Below are positions 1 through 6,757 of a stretch of 36,706 nt of DNA, one piece after another (within the stretch, counting starts at the first letter, position 1; every line of letters starts with the position of its first letter). The DNA lies in the IMG/VR virus record IMGVR_UViG_3300031587_000001, positions 1 through 36,706 of that record. The stretch is one strand, 5' to 3'. The translations under genes and the position numbers were made by a program. The stretch comes from a virus. The notes under the pieces were generated by a model. The model did not search any database, was not told the DNA's origin, and saw only the letters and a list, made by a program, of their open reading frames with translations.

Positions 1-2312
1 ATATCGCAGCATCTTTGTTGGATGATGACCATACCCAGTATTTAAAGGAGAGTGGTTCGGGCGGATTGGGCACAGAGGTGCCTGTTCATACCCACGTTGC
101 CCTGCAAGGGGGGCAACTCGATTGGGATGATATTTGGACTGATGCAGTACATGACCATAGTGCCGCCGGCGAAGGTGGTCAATTAGATTGGGATAACGTC
201 TGGTCCGACGCGGTACACGATCACAGCGCAGCCGGCGAGGGGGGTACGAGCATTCGTCCTAACCGTCTTGGCGTTGGCGCGGCAGTGGCGAACCAGAACG
301 GGACTATCGCTTTGGCCGAGACGGCTGACCCGGCCAATGTGGCCAACGAGGGCCGTCTGTACGTCAAAGATGACGGGGCAGGCAATACCGAGCTGTACTA
401 CATGGACGAGGTTGGCAACATCAGTCAGTTGACGCCCCCGGCCGTGGCTGCGCACAACTTGCTATCGGCCACTCACTCTGACACTACAGTGGCTGCCCCG
501 GTCGTGGGGGACCTGATCACGGGGCAGGTCGGTCCAACCTGGGCCCGGTTAGCTGTGGGTGGAGCGCATCAATTGTTGAAAGTCAATGCCGGGGGGACGG
601 ACCCTGTTTGGGCTTCTTTTGATTGGGACGATATATCCGCAGCAGCGGCAGCGGATATGGTGCATGACCATAGTGCCGCCGGCGAGGGCGACACAACTAT
701 AAATGCCACCACTTTCGGGGGCGTGGCTACCGTGAACGCTGTGTGGACCCATGCTGCCAACCTGGTTTTGGACGACGGTGTGGGGGATAGCCCACAGCTG
801 CAATTTGTAGGCGGTTCGAATGATGACACGGCCACGATATTTCTTGATGACGATGCTATGGCTGAAAGAAGTGATCTCATCATCAAGATCCCCGGTTCAG
901 ATGTCACTAGCGTCCTGAGGGTTCAAGATAAGAACAACGTGGTACTTATGACCATTTGTGGAGATGGGCAGGTTGGGATAAACAAAAACAACCTGACGGT
1001 GATAGGAAGTGGTTTATGTTATAGCGATTCAGCCCCAGCCCTTTTGGGTGAGGTAACAGATGCCGCCACTAGCACCGTTACCGAGATCCTTCAACTGAAA
1101 CACCTCACTTCTGGTATTGCCGCCGCAGGATTTGGTGGGCGACTTCTTTGTAAACTCCAAGACGCTGGTGGTAATGAAGACAACGCCGCTGCCATAGACA
1201 CTGTCTGGGACGACCCCACCAATGGCAGCGAGGATAGCCACTTGGAATTCCGTTTGCGGGAAGGGGGGGTTGGTCTGGCTCAAAAAGGAGCGCTGTACCC
1301 AAATGGATGGATCGGCGATACTTTTGCCTTTATCGTCAAAAACACCAGTGGGGGGGCAGCATCAGCAGGCGACCTTGGCTACATCAGTGCCGCCGGGGAA
1401 TTCAAAACGACTACAACTGCCTATAACAATGTCGAGTGGTGCGTGGTCCTGGTGGGTGGGGCCAATAACGCTGACATCTACGTGGCCCGACGGGGGCGGG
1501 TGACGGTTACACTCAATGGCAATTGCTCCGTCGGGGACTATCTCTACACCTCGACTACGGCGGGCCAGGCCCAGCCACAGAGCTACGTGCGCCCGGGGGT
1601 GTTTGGCGTTGCCTTGACTGCCAATGCCGGGGGTGCGGGCGGGACGTGCGAGGCATTGTTGCTATGTCATCGCAGAACGGTTTCTGCAGCGTTCGTGTCC
1701 GAGGGAAGTCGAATACAAAATATGACCTATTCACGATGGTCAACGACCATTAATGCAGTCGCCGGGGCGGTAATTACGTACAACGTGCCGGTCACCGGGA
1801 ACGAGGATTCGATTGTGCCGAGCTACGCCGGCTCCCCGGAGCACCTGTGCAAGCTCGTATTGCACAATGTCACACGCAACAACTATGCCCTGATTCAGAG
1901 CGTGGACACAGGGGCAAATACGATCACCCTGACGGCGGCTGCCCCGGCAGGATGGGCAGCTGGTGATAGCATACAGGTAGACTCGCGCACCGCCGTCGCT
2001 CCAGCGGCGTGGCAGTACTTTGACCTGGAGATCATCTCAAGCGAGATCCCGACCCTGGCAACGGCCATCATGATCTATGGCGGGTATGTGGATACTGCTG
2101 GCATTGCGTACACCTTTTTCCAGCCGTATGAGGCCTACTCAGCGTCCAAACAGATCCTCTATTGCACACCGGGACCGGGTATTCCGAATTACTATTGGGC
2201 AATGGCACCTGTCTTCCAGAGGCGGATATGCTGGGGCAATATCGGGTCGGGGGCCGGGACTTTGGCAGCTACTTGGTGGAGGATATATGGATATGAGGTG
2301 GCAGAACCTTGA
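1..2312 (+). CDS. tail fibre / receptor-binding protein, 5' truncated
   Basis: The reading frame is open from base 3 and ends in TGA at 2310-2312, so the N-terminus lies outside the window. The first visible residues include LLDDDHTQYL, a motif common in phage tail fibres. Next come two tandem 22-residue repeats (GQLDWDD/NxWxDAVHDHSAAGEG) and a third partial copy near base 600-690. A central module of the type NTSGGxxxxGDxGYIxAAGEFKTT follows, then a Gly/Ala-rich C-terminal region. The same central module recurs in the fibre gene at the right end of the window. I infer a trimeric fibre or receptor-binding protein at the tail tip. No catalytic motif is visible. A promoter and the integrase follow, so this looks like the last gene of the late operon. 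The fibre role is likely; the receptor is unknown. Confidence 0.7.
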   Translation, partial: IAASLLDDDHTQYLKESGSGGLGTEVPVHTHVALQGGQLDWDDIWTDAVHDHSAAGEGGQLDWDNVWSDAVHDHSAAGEGGTSIRPNRLGVGAAVANQNGTIALAETADPANVANEGRLYVKDDGAGNTELYYMDEVGNISQLTPPAVAAHNLLSATHSDTTVAAPVVGDLITGQVGPTWARLAVGGAHQLLKVNAGGTDPVWASFDWDDISAAAAADMVHDHSAAGEGDTTINATTFGGVATVNAVWTHAANLVLDDGVGDSPQLQFVGGSNDDTATIFLDDDAMAERSDLIIKIPGSDVTSVLRVQDKNNVVLMTICGDGQVGINKNNLTVIGSGLCYSDSAPALLGEVTDAATSTVTEILQLKHLTSGIAAAGFGGRLLCKLQDAGGNEDNAAAIDTVWDDPTNGSEDSHLEFRLREGGVGLAQKGALYPNGWIGDTFAFIVKNTSGGAASAGDLGYISAAGEFKTTTTAYNNVEWCVVLVGGANNADIYVARRGRVTVTLNGNCSVGDYLYTSTTAGQAQPQSYVRPGVFGVALTANAGGAGGTCEALLLCHRRTVSAAFVSEGSRIQNMTYSRWSTTINAVAGAVITYNVPVTGNEDSIVPSYAGSPEHLCKLVLHNVTRNNYALIQSVDTGANTITLTAAAPAGWAAGDSIQVDSRTAVAPAAWQYFDLEIISSEIPTLATAIMIYGGYVDTAGIAYTFFQPYEAYSASKQILYCTPGPGIPNYYWAMAPVFQRRICWGNIGSGAGTLAATWWRIYGYEVAEP
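111..242 (+). repeat. tandem 66-bp coding repeat in tail fibre
   Basis: Two adjacent 66-bp units (111-176 and 177-242) each encode 22 residues centred on LDWD and VHDHSAAGEG. A third partial copy around 604-690 shares an exact 23-bp stretch with the first. Fibre shaft repeats commonly expand this way. Confidence 0.75.
1719..1817 (+). repeat. 99-bp exact repeat, internal copy
   Basis: These 99 bases match 36608-36706, the last bases of the window, exactly. The next base upstream differs (A at 1718, C at 36607). Both copies lie in the same frame of paralogous fibre genes. An exact match of 99 bases ending at the contig end looks like a de Bruijn assembly stop at a shared k-mer. Confidence 0.9.
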
Positions 2313-2378
2313 TGAACCCATCCACCGCACGGTGCGCATCTTCTACATCGTGCCTGGCTTCGGTCAACTGTTGTGCGC

Positions 2379-2408
2379 TTGACAAAACCCTCTGAGAAAT
2401 GGTATAAT
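2379..2408 (+). promoter_or_regulatory. sigma-70 promoter for integrase
   Basis: TTGACA (2379-2384) and TATAAT (2403-2408) are separated by 18 bp. The -10 is preceded by TGG, as at the other promoters in this window. The transcription start should fall near 2415, about 40 bases before the integrase ATG. Confidence 0.85.
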
Positions 2409-2411
2409 TAC

Positions 2412-2435
2412 TGCGTAGAATTGCACGTCTACGCA
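2412..2435 (+). promoter_or_regulatory. inverted repeat at integrase transcription start
   Basis: TGCGTAGA (2412-2419) and TCTACGCA (2428-2435) form a perfect 8-bp inverted repeat with an 8-base loop. It sits directly on and after the predicted transcription start and just before the ribosome site. It could be an operator for a repressor or a leader hairpin limiting integrase expression. I cannot choose between these from sequence. Confidence 0.6.
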
Positions 2436-2454
2436 ATAATAAGAGGGGGTTTAA

Positions 2455-3489
2455 ATGTCAGGAGAATTGGTGGAGTGGGAGCCTGGCCCGTTGGTTCCCG
2501 TCGGTGCAGACAAGCACACGCGCTATAGGCTGGGCAAGTTCACGAGGTGGATGGCCGGGCAGGGGCGGAGTTGGCACGAGCCGGATCTGGCAGCTTACCG
2601 GGACTACTTGTTACAACACCATAAGGCTATGACGGTGCAGGCGCACCTGTCCACGGTGCGAGCTCGTTACCAGGCCCTGGCCGATAGCAATGAGACGAGG
2701 CAGGCCCTGTTCGCAATGGCCACCAGGCAAACGGGCGACTTTGCCGGGCAGAAGGCCATCGTGGACGAGGTGATCACTCGTCTCAGGAACGCCGTTGATC
2801 CAAGGCTCTCTGCGGTCAAAGTCCCCACCTCTCAGGACAGGCCGGATAGCGCGTTCCTGCGGCTAACCCGGGAACAGGCCGAGGAGTTGATAGCGGCACC
2901 GGGCACGGACACTCTACAGGGCTTGAGAGATACGGCAGTTATTGCTCTGCTACTCTGTACCGGCATCAGGGAAGCGGAGCTTTGCTCCCTGGATGTCCCC
3001 GATCTACGGCAGCGTTTGGGTGGCGAGTTGGCTTTGCATGTTCGGGAGGGCAAAGGTTGCAAGGAGCGAACCGTCGTCTACGGTGCAGTGTCCTGGGTAG
3101 TGGTCGTGGTGGAAGCATGGATGCAGGCGGCAGGCATCGAGGGGGGGGCCGTCTTTCGGGGGCTGTATAAGGGCGGGCGGAAGCTCAGGCCGGGCCGGTT
3201 GTCGGTGCGGGCCGTGCAGTACATTGCAAGTGGCTATCCCATCGTCGTCGAAGGGCAAATGGTGACCGTCAGGCCCCACGACTTGCGCAGGACCTATGCG
3301 CGTCGGCTGGCCGAGGACGGGGTGGACCTGGTGGCCATCCAGCAGAACATGGGGCACAGGGACCAGAAGACGACGTTGGGCTACATCGGCACTCTGGACG
3401 CCAGCAGGAGACGGGCACCGGCTATTTACTCGTTTGACCTGGATAAACTCTTAAAGCAAAAGGGGCTGGATTTGCGTACACAAATTTAA
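2455..3489 (+). CDS. int: tyrosine recombinase / integrase
   Basis: This 344-residue protein belongs to the phage integrase / XerC-D family, which cuts and rejoins DNA through a tyrosine for integration, excision or dimer resolution. A SAM-like core-binding domain covers about residues 20-95. The catalytic domain follows, with candidate catalytic residues R172 (GIREAEL), K200, H275 and R278 (HDLRR), H301 (MGHRD) and Y310. All expected residues are present. The ATG start has AGAGGGGG seven bases upstream and its own promoter and inverted repeat. A hairpin terminator overlaps its 3' end. No att core is recognisable. Because a ParMR system is also present, the enzyme may alternatively resolve plasmid multimers. 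Confidence 0.93.
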   Translation: MSGELVEWEPGPLVPVGADKHTRYRLGKFTRWMAGQGRSWHEPDLAAYRDYLLQHHKAMTVQAHLSTVRARYQALADSNETRQALFAMATRQTGDFAGQKAIVDEVITRLRNAVDPRLSAVKVPTSQDRPDSAFLRLTREQAEELIAAPGTDTLQGLRDTAVIALLLCTGIREAELCSLDVPDLRQRLGGELALHVREGKGCKERTVVYGAVSWVVVVVEAWMQAAGIEGGAVFRGLYKGGRKLRPGRLSVRAVQYIASGYPIVVEGQMVTVRPHDLRRTYARRLAEDGVDLVAIQQNMGHRDQKTTLGYIGTLDASRRRAPAIYSFDLDKLLKQKGLDLRTQI

Positions 3490-3498
3490 CCCCTTTTT
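3458..3498 (+). terminator. intrinsic terminator after integrase
   Basis: AAAAGGGG (3458-3465) pairs with CCCCTTTT (3490-3497), followed by a short T run. The 24-base loop contains a 16-bp near-palindrome (3470-3485) that would stack as a second stem. The structure overlaps the last codons and stop of the integrase. Confidence 0.65.
3470..3485 (+). repeat. 16-bp near-palindrome, copy 1 of 4
   Basis: ATTTGCGTACACAAAT lies in the terminator loop at the end of the integrase. The same 16 bases occur at 8479-8494, and one-base arm variants occur at 14127-14142 and 24013-24028. The arms are ATTTGNG and CACAAAT around a two-base centre. Confidence 0.7.
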
Positions 3499-3521
3499 GT
3501 ATCGTCTCTTATAGAAAACCT

Positions 3522-3564
3522 TCACTGAATCTTCACCAAACTCACACCGAAATCTCACTGAAAA
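3522..3564 (+). repeat. short direct repeats upstream of RHH gene promoter
   Basis: Four related elements beginning TCAC and ending in an A run start at 3522 (TCACTGAA), 3533 (TCACCAAA), 3542 (TCACACCGAAA) and 3555 (TCACTGAAAA), 9-13 bp apart. They lie just upstream of the -35 box at 3578. Ribbon-helix-helix repressors often bind such phased repeats and autoregulate; that role here is inference. Confidence 0.5.
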
Positions 3565-3577
3565 CCAGGTTTTGCAT

Positions 3578-3605
3578 TTGACTTCCAGACTAAAAACACT
3601 ATAAT
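3578..3605 (+). promoter_or_regulatory. sigma-70 promoter for RHH gene
   Basis: TTGACT (3578-3583) and TATAAT (3600-3605) are 16 bp apart. The start should be near 3612, with a GGGGGTGAG ribosome site and ATG at 3637. Confidence 0.8.
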
Positions 3606-3636
3606 TATAGCGAAGAATAACAAAGGGGGTGAGATT

Positions 3637-3828
3637 ATGGAGCACAAAAAGAGACGAGGACGCAAGCCGTGCGGGGACCGCCGGTCGCCGTTCTGCGTTT
3701 ATCTTAATCAGGAGGAGCGGCAGAAGTTGAAGGCGGCGGCCTACTACGGCGACAAAACAAAAAGTGCTGTCATCCGCGAAGGCATCTCGAAGGTGTACGA
3801 TGAAATCATGGCGGCACAGGACGGGTGA
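3637..3828 (+). CDS. ribbon-helix-helix DNA-binding protein (63 aa)
   Basis: This small basic protein starts RRGRKP and continues with a strand (RSPFCVYL) and two helices (NQEERQKLKAAAYYG and KSAVIREGISKVYDEIM). That is the ribbon-helix-helix (CopG/Arc) layout, in which a dimer places a two-strand ribbon in the major groove. It has its own strong promoter and a GGGGGTGAG ribosome site, with short direct repeats directly upstream that could be its operators. I infer an autoregulated transcription or copy-number repressor. The target is not known. The basic N-terminal tail resembles an AT-hook (RGRKP) and may add minor-groove contacts. Confidence 0.75.
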   Translation: MEHKKRRGRKPCGDRRSPFCVYLNQEERQKLKAAAYYGDKTKSAVIREGISKVYDEIMAAQDG

Positions 3829-3837
3829 CAAAAAAGA

Positions 3838-3870
3838 GGCTGCCGGGAGTTGGGGTCAACATCGGCAGCC
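3838..3870 (+). promoter_or_regulatory. hairpin between two RHH genes
   Basis: GGCTGCCG (3838-3845) and CGGCAGCC (3863-3870) form a perfect 8-bp stem with a 17-base loop. No T run follows, so it may be an attenuator, mRNA stabiliser or operator rather than a standard terminator. A second weaker GGGG/CCCCTTT pairing lies near 3898-3922. The gap 3829-3980 has no other clear feature. Confidence 0.4.
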
Positions 3871-3980
3871 AGGTTTGGGGCGAGCTAAAAAGCATCGGGG
3901 GGTGTTTGTCGGCCCCTTTACGCTCTTTGGCTCTACTCATATCCTACCACAATATCAGGCAAATGTCAAGAGGTGATAGC

Positions 3981-4172
3981 ATGAGAGTCAGATGGAGTAA
4001 AAAGGAAAGGGAGCCCTACCGGGGCGAGAAGGCAGTTCTGGTCTACCTTGGCAAGCGGGACACCGCCAAATTGGAGCAGTTGAGTCAGACGATGACAACG
4101 ACTGAGGAGCAGGTTGTCCGAGTCGCATTGCGAAAGTTGTACGAACACACATTCAAAGGAGCTACAAGATGA
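3981..4172 (+). CDS. putative ribbon-helix-helix protein (63 aa)
   Basis: From the ATG at 3981, which has AGAGGTGA at good spacing, the product is 63 residues: a basic N-terminus, a strand (KAVLVYLGK), then two helices (RDTAKLEQLSQTM and TEEQVVRVALRKLYEHTF). The layout resembles the RHH protein just upstream and the two may be distant paralogues. The frame is open upstream to a GTG at 3825, which would overlap the previous stop. I reject that start because it lacks a ribosome site and runs through the hairpin region. The gene probably encodes a second small regulator, transcribed with its neighbours. The fold assignment is moderate. Confidence 0.65.
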   Translation: MRVRWSKKEREPYRGEKAVLVYLGKRDTAKLEQLSQTMTTTEEQVVRVALRKLYEHTFKGATR

Positions 4173-4270
4173 AATGTCCGATATGCGGCCATAAGCTAGA
4201 AAGGAAGGCGACGAAGTATGGCGTCATTTGGGAATGCTCGAATCCGAAATGCTGGTACTATGAAGACTGA
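4169..4270 (+). CDS. 33-residue zinc-ribbon microprotein
   Basis: This ORF starts in an ATGA overlap with the preceding stop and has AAAGGAG eight bases upstream. The peptide has CPICGHKL near its start (C3, C6) and a second pair in the ECSNPKCWYY segment (spacing CxxxxC). That resembles a single zinc ribbon and almost nothing else. Tight coupling, a good ribosome site and the cysteine pattern argue it is real despite its length. Function is unknown; such one-ribbon proteins may bind nucleic acid or stabilise partner proteins. Confidence 0.6.
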   Translation: MKCPICGHKLERKATKYGVIWECSNPKCWYYED

Positions 4271-4499
4271 GCTGAGCGGTCTCATTGCTCTATACAGGTT
4301 GCAACTCAACGTCGTCCGCTGGCTGCGCAGAGGCTATAAACAAGAAAGAGATACATTGCCTCCCCGGTGGCAGGAGGCGTACGAGAACAACCTGTGGGAT
4401 GCGCAGTATTGGTGGGAGCGAGCGATGGAAACGAAGCGGCAGATCAAAATCCTGGTGAAAGGAGGTGATACGAATGTCGGTCAGCCTACAGGTAGGTGA
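4260..4499 (+). CDS. hypothetical protein, 79 aa, helical
   Basis: I chose the ATG at 4260, which overlaps the end of the zinc-ribbon gene by 11 bases. An earlier in-frame start at 4218 would lie wholly inside that gene. The product is mostly helical and rich in Trp, Arg and Tyr (LQLNVVRWLRRGY, NNLWDAQYWWERAMETKRQ). No ribosome site is clear, so translational coupling is likely. I do not recognise a family. Its stop lies just inside the next gene. Confidence 0.5.
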   Translation: MKTELSGLIALYRLQLNVVRWLRRGYKQERDTLPPRWQEAYENNLWDAQYWWERAMETKRQIKILVKGGDTNVGQPTGR

Positions 4500-4749
4500 C
4501 ACGCCAAGAGATCGGGTTTGTGACGTCTGTGGGTGTCTCATCAAGGCGAAGAGGACAGGTTGTGTTCAGGAGAACGGCAGTACCATTGCTTATATCTGTC
4601 CCCTCTGCCTGGGAGACCCCAAGGCGGCGATGAGTCTCTTGAGGTTACAAAGAGTATTGGCCGGGCAACTCTGGGAGATTCTGGAGGGCCTACATCCAAT
4701 TGCGTGGAAGAGAGCCGCCCGTCTTCTCCGAGAGCGCCCGGCCGGTTGA
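4474..4749 (+). CDS. small zinc-finger protein, 91 aa
   Basis: The ATG at 4474 has a near-perfect ribosome site (AAAGGAGGTGA) seven bases upstream; a GTG at 4465 lies inside that site and is rejected. The N-terminal half carries CDVCG (C16, C19 by this start) and CPLC about 25 residues later, a treble-clef or ribbon-type zinc site. The C-terminal half is a basic helix (LLRLQRVLAGQLWEIL and WKRAARLLRERP). The 3' end of the previous gene overlaps it. It is the third Cys/Trp-rich small protein in this run, probably expressed early. A nucleic-acid or protein-binding role is inferred; no specific function can be given. Confidence 0.6.
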   Translation: MSVSLQVGDTPRDRVCDVCGCLIKAKRTGCVQENGSTIAYICPLCLGDPKAAMSLLRLQRVLAGQLWEILEGLHPIAWKRAARLLRERPAG

Positions 4750-4759
4750 ATGGAATGGA

Positions 4760-4797
4760 GGTGGGAGGGGCGGATATGGCCGTCTGCCCCTCCCGCC
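4760..4797 (+). terminator. GC-rich 15-bp hairpin, terminator-like without T run
   Basis: 4760-4774 pairs with 4783-4797 over 15 bp (two G-U) around an 8-base loop, directly after the stop of the small zinc-finger gene. No T tract follows. It likely ends or attenuates the early small-gene transcript or protects its 3' end. Confidence 0.55.
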
Positions 4798-4867
4798 TAC
4801 AACACGGTGGCATCCGGTACTTATATTTTAGTCGTGGATGGGGTTTTTGTCAAGAATGGAGTCAGAA

Positions 4868-4966
4868 AGTAGTCAAAGTAGTCCAAGCAGTATTTTCATA
4901 AACTGGCCTTATACGGCCGTATATAGCTTTTTTACCACAAAACTACTCAGACTACTAGGTACTACT
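4868..4966 (+). promoter_or_regulatory. AGTAGT repeats flanking a 14-bp palindrome (putative origin or operator)
   Basis: Two AGTAGTC elements (4868, 4877) lie on the left. A perfect palindrome TATACGGCCGTATA (4910-4923) lies in the centre. Complementary copies (ACTACT at 4942, GACTACT at 4950, ACTACT at 4961) lie on the right. The block is AT-rich and sits directly upstream of the replicative helicase. Such iteron-plus-AT layouts are typical of origins or of multi-site operators. No clear -35/-10 pair is present. Both roles are inference. Confidence 0.5.
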
Positions 4967-4995
4967 TACCTTTAAGAATATAAAGGAGAATGAGA

Positions 4996-6663
4996 ATGGA
5001 AGGTGAGGTGACGGGGGCGCAGTTGCAGCAGGAATTCGTAAACATCATTAAGCCACACGTGAGTGTGGACGACCTGGTTTTGATGGAGAGGTGGTGTACA
5101 TGGCGTTGGGCAGAAGACACGGTGGGGACTATGGTCGTTGACATTTTGGAGGCGGCCAGCGACGCCAGGGTGGCAGAGATACTCAGGCAGTTTGAAGGGA
5201 CGTGGCGCTATGAGTTGTCGGAGAAGATAGTTGATTGGATTTGGGGCGACATCGTTCCGGTGGAGGAGGACGAGGAGGGCGAGACGCCGGAGATAGAGGT
5301 CCACGCTACCGATTTGGGCAACTCCATCCGGTTGGTTCAGAGGCACGGTCGTGACCTCCGGCACGTCAAAGAGTGGGGCTGGTGGATGGCCTGGAACGGT
5401 CAGATTTGGGAGCGCGGCGCTGAGAAGGCGGTCGTGGAGAAGGCCAAGGAGACGGTACTGGCCATCTACCACGAGGCAGCCGAGCTCCAGGACAGTGGGG
5501 AGCGCAAGGAGTTGGCCAGGTGGGCGGCGGTATCGGAGAGCGGCTATCACATTCACCAGATGGTCAGGTTGGCCGAGTCGGACCGGCGCGTTTGTGCCGG
5601 TCCCCAGGACTTTGATTCTAACCCCTGGTTGCTCAACGTTCAGAACGGTACGGTGGACCTGCGTACGGGACAGCTCATGGCCCATCGTCGGGAGGACTAC
5701 ATCACCAAGGTCGCGCCGGTGGTCTATGAGCCGATGGCGACGTGTCCTCGATGGGCGCAGTTTCTTCTGGAGATCATGGGTAACAGTCAGGAGTTAGTGC
5801 AGTTCCTGCAGCGGGCGGTGGGCCATTGCCTCACGGGGGATGTGAGGGAGGACGCCTTCTTCGTCCTGTGGGGCAGGGGGGATAATGGCAAAACGACGTT
5901 TGTGGAGGCCATCGTCAAGATGCTGGGCAAGGATGACTATGCTCATTCGGCCTCGGCGTCGTTGCTTTTGGCCAAGAGATTCGATTGTATCCCTAACGAC
6001 GTTGCCCCTTTGAAAGGTCGGCGCTTTGTGGCGGCCTGTGAGACGCAGAGTGGCGGGCGGTTGGATGAGTCTCTCGTCAAAAGGATGACGGGCGGGGATA
6101 CGCTGGCGGCGCGGTATCTCTATAGCGAGTGGTTCTCGTTCGATCCGCAGTTCAAGTTATGGTTGAGCACGAACCACAAGCCGGAGATCCGGGGTATGGA
6201 CCACGCGATATGGCGGCGAGTTAAACTGATTCCGTTCAACGTACAGTTCCGGGGGGAGAAGGCCGACAAGGATCTGCCCCGTAAGCTGGAGGCCGAGCTT
6301 TCCGGTATTCTCAATTGGGCCATCGAGGGTTGTCTGGCATGGCAACGCCAGGGGCTGGGCGTCCCCGACGAGGTGGTAGCAGCCACGGACTCCTATAAGT
6401 CTGAGATGGATATTTTGGCTCCGTTTATCGAGGAGGAGTGTAAGTTGATTGAGGACAAGAAGGCGCAGGCCGGGCCGTTGTACAAGAGGTATAAGGATTG
6501 GTGTTTCGCCAACGGGGAGAAGGCAGTTTCCAGTCGAGAGTTCAGCGAGCGGTTGCTGGGTAAAGGATACGTTCGGGTTACTGAGGAAGGGCATCGGTAC
6601 TACATGGGGCTGGAACTTAAGCCCCTACCTACATATGACGAGAGTGGAGGTCGAAATGACTAA
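4996..6663 (+). CDS. D5-type replicative helicase (superfamily III)
   Basis: This protein of about 555 residues (557 from the ATG at 4990) is a phage/plasmid D5-like helicase, the P4/poxvirus D5 family that unwinds DNA at replication start. A D5_N-like region is visible (NPWLLNVQNGTVDLRTGQL, about residues 211-230 of the longer form). Walker A follows (GRGDNGKT, 295-302), then an acidic Walker B region (FVAACET near 346-352), sensor motif WLSTNHKP (about 391-398) and arginine-finger candidates in WRRVKLIPF. No primase catalytic site is evident at the N-terminus, so priming may come from the host or elsewhere. I prefer ATG 4996: it is 7 bases from GGAG, while ATG 4990 is only one base from it. 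The gene opens the replication module, directly after a repeat-rich block. Confidence 0.88.
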   Translation: MEGEVTGAQLQQEFVNIIKPHVSVDDLVLMERWCTWRWAEDTVGTMVVDILEAASDARVAEILRQFEGTWRYELSEKIVDWIWGDIVPVEEDEEGETPEIEVHATDLGNSIRLVQRHGRDLRHVKEWGWWMAWNGQIWERGAEKAVVEKAKETVLAIYHEAAELQDSGERKELARWAAVSESGYHIHQMVRLAESDRRVCAGPQDFDSNPWLLNVQNGTVDLRTGQLMAHRREDYITKVAPVVYEPMATCPRWAQFLLEIMGNSQELVQFLQRAVGHCLTGDVREDAFFVLWGRGDNGKTTFVEAIVKMLGKDDYAHSASASLLLAKRFDCIPNDVAPLKGRRFVAACETQSGGRLDESLVKRMTGGDTLAARYLYSEWFSFDPQFKLWLSTNHKPEIRGMDHAIWRRVKLIPFNVQFRGEKADKDLPRKLEAELSGILNWAIEGCLAWQRQGLGVPDEVVAATDSYKSEMDILAPFIEEECKLIEDKKAQAGPLYKRYKDWCFANGEKAVSSREFSERLLGKGYVRVTEEGHRYYMGLELKPLPTYDESGGRND

Positions 6664-6757
6664 AGAGGAATGGGACGAGTTGGTTGAGTGGATGCGTTCG
6701 GAGGAAGTACAGAAGGTTGTAGAGAAGTACGTTGAGCAGGAGGACGAAGATGAGTAG
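6656..6757 (+). CDS. 33-residue acidic microprotein
   Basis: This short ORF has GGAGG six bases before its ATG, overlaps the helicase stop by 8 bases and overlaps the next gene by 8 bases. The peptide is a single strongly acidic helix (MTKEEWDELVEWM, ending EQEDEDE). An ATG 21 bases earlier is in frame but has a poorer ribosome site. It could be a DNA mimic or a partner of a replication protein, but that is speculation. The overlaps at both ends support it being real. Confidence 0.5.
   Translation: MTKEEWDELVEWMRSEEVQKVVEKYVEQEDEDE

Noticed and set aside
183-907. Minus-strand ORFs under the left fibre gene and elsewhere along the window
   Set aside because: They lie opposite clear + strand genes, have no ribosome sites and show low-complexity Arg/Pro/Ser translations. 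All credible genes are on the + strand.
2311-2394. 27-codon ORF directly after the left fibre gene
   Set aside because: It runs into the -35 box of the integrase promoter and its Ser/Cys/Thr-rich peptide has no family character.
3825-3980. Upstream extension of the second RHH gene from GTG 3825
   Set aside because: It passes through hairpins, lacks a ribosome site and adds a stretch unlike RHH proteins; ATG 3981 has AGAGGTGA.
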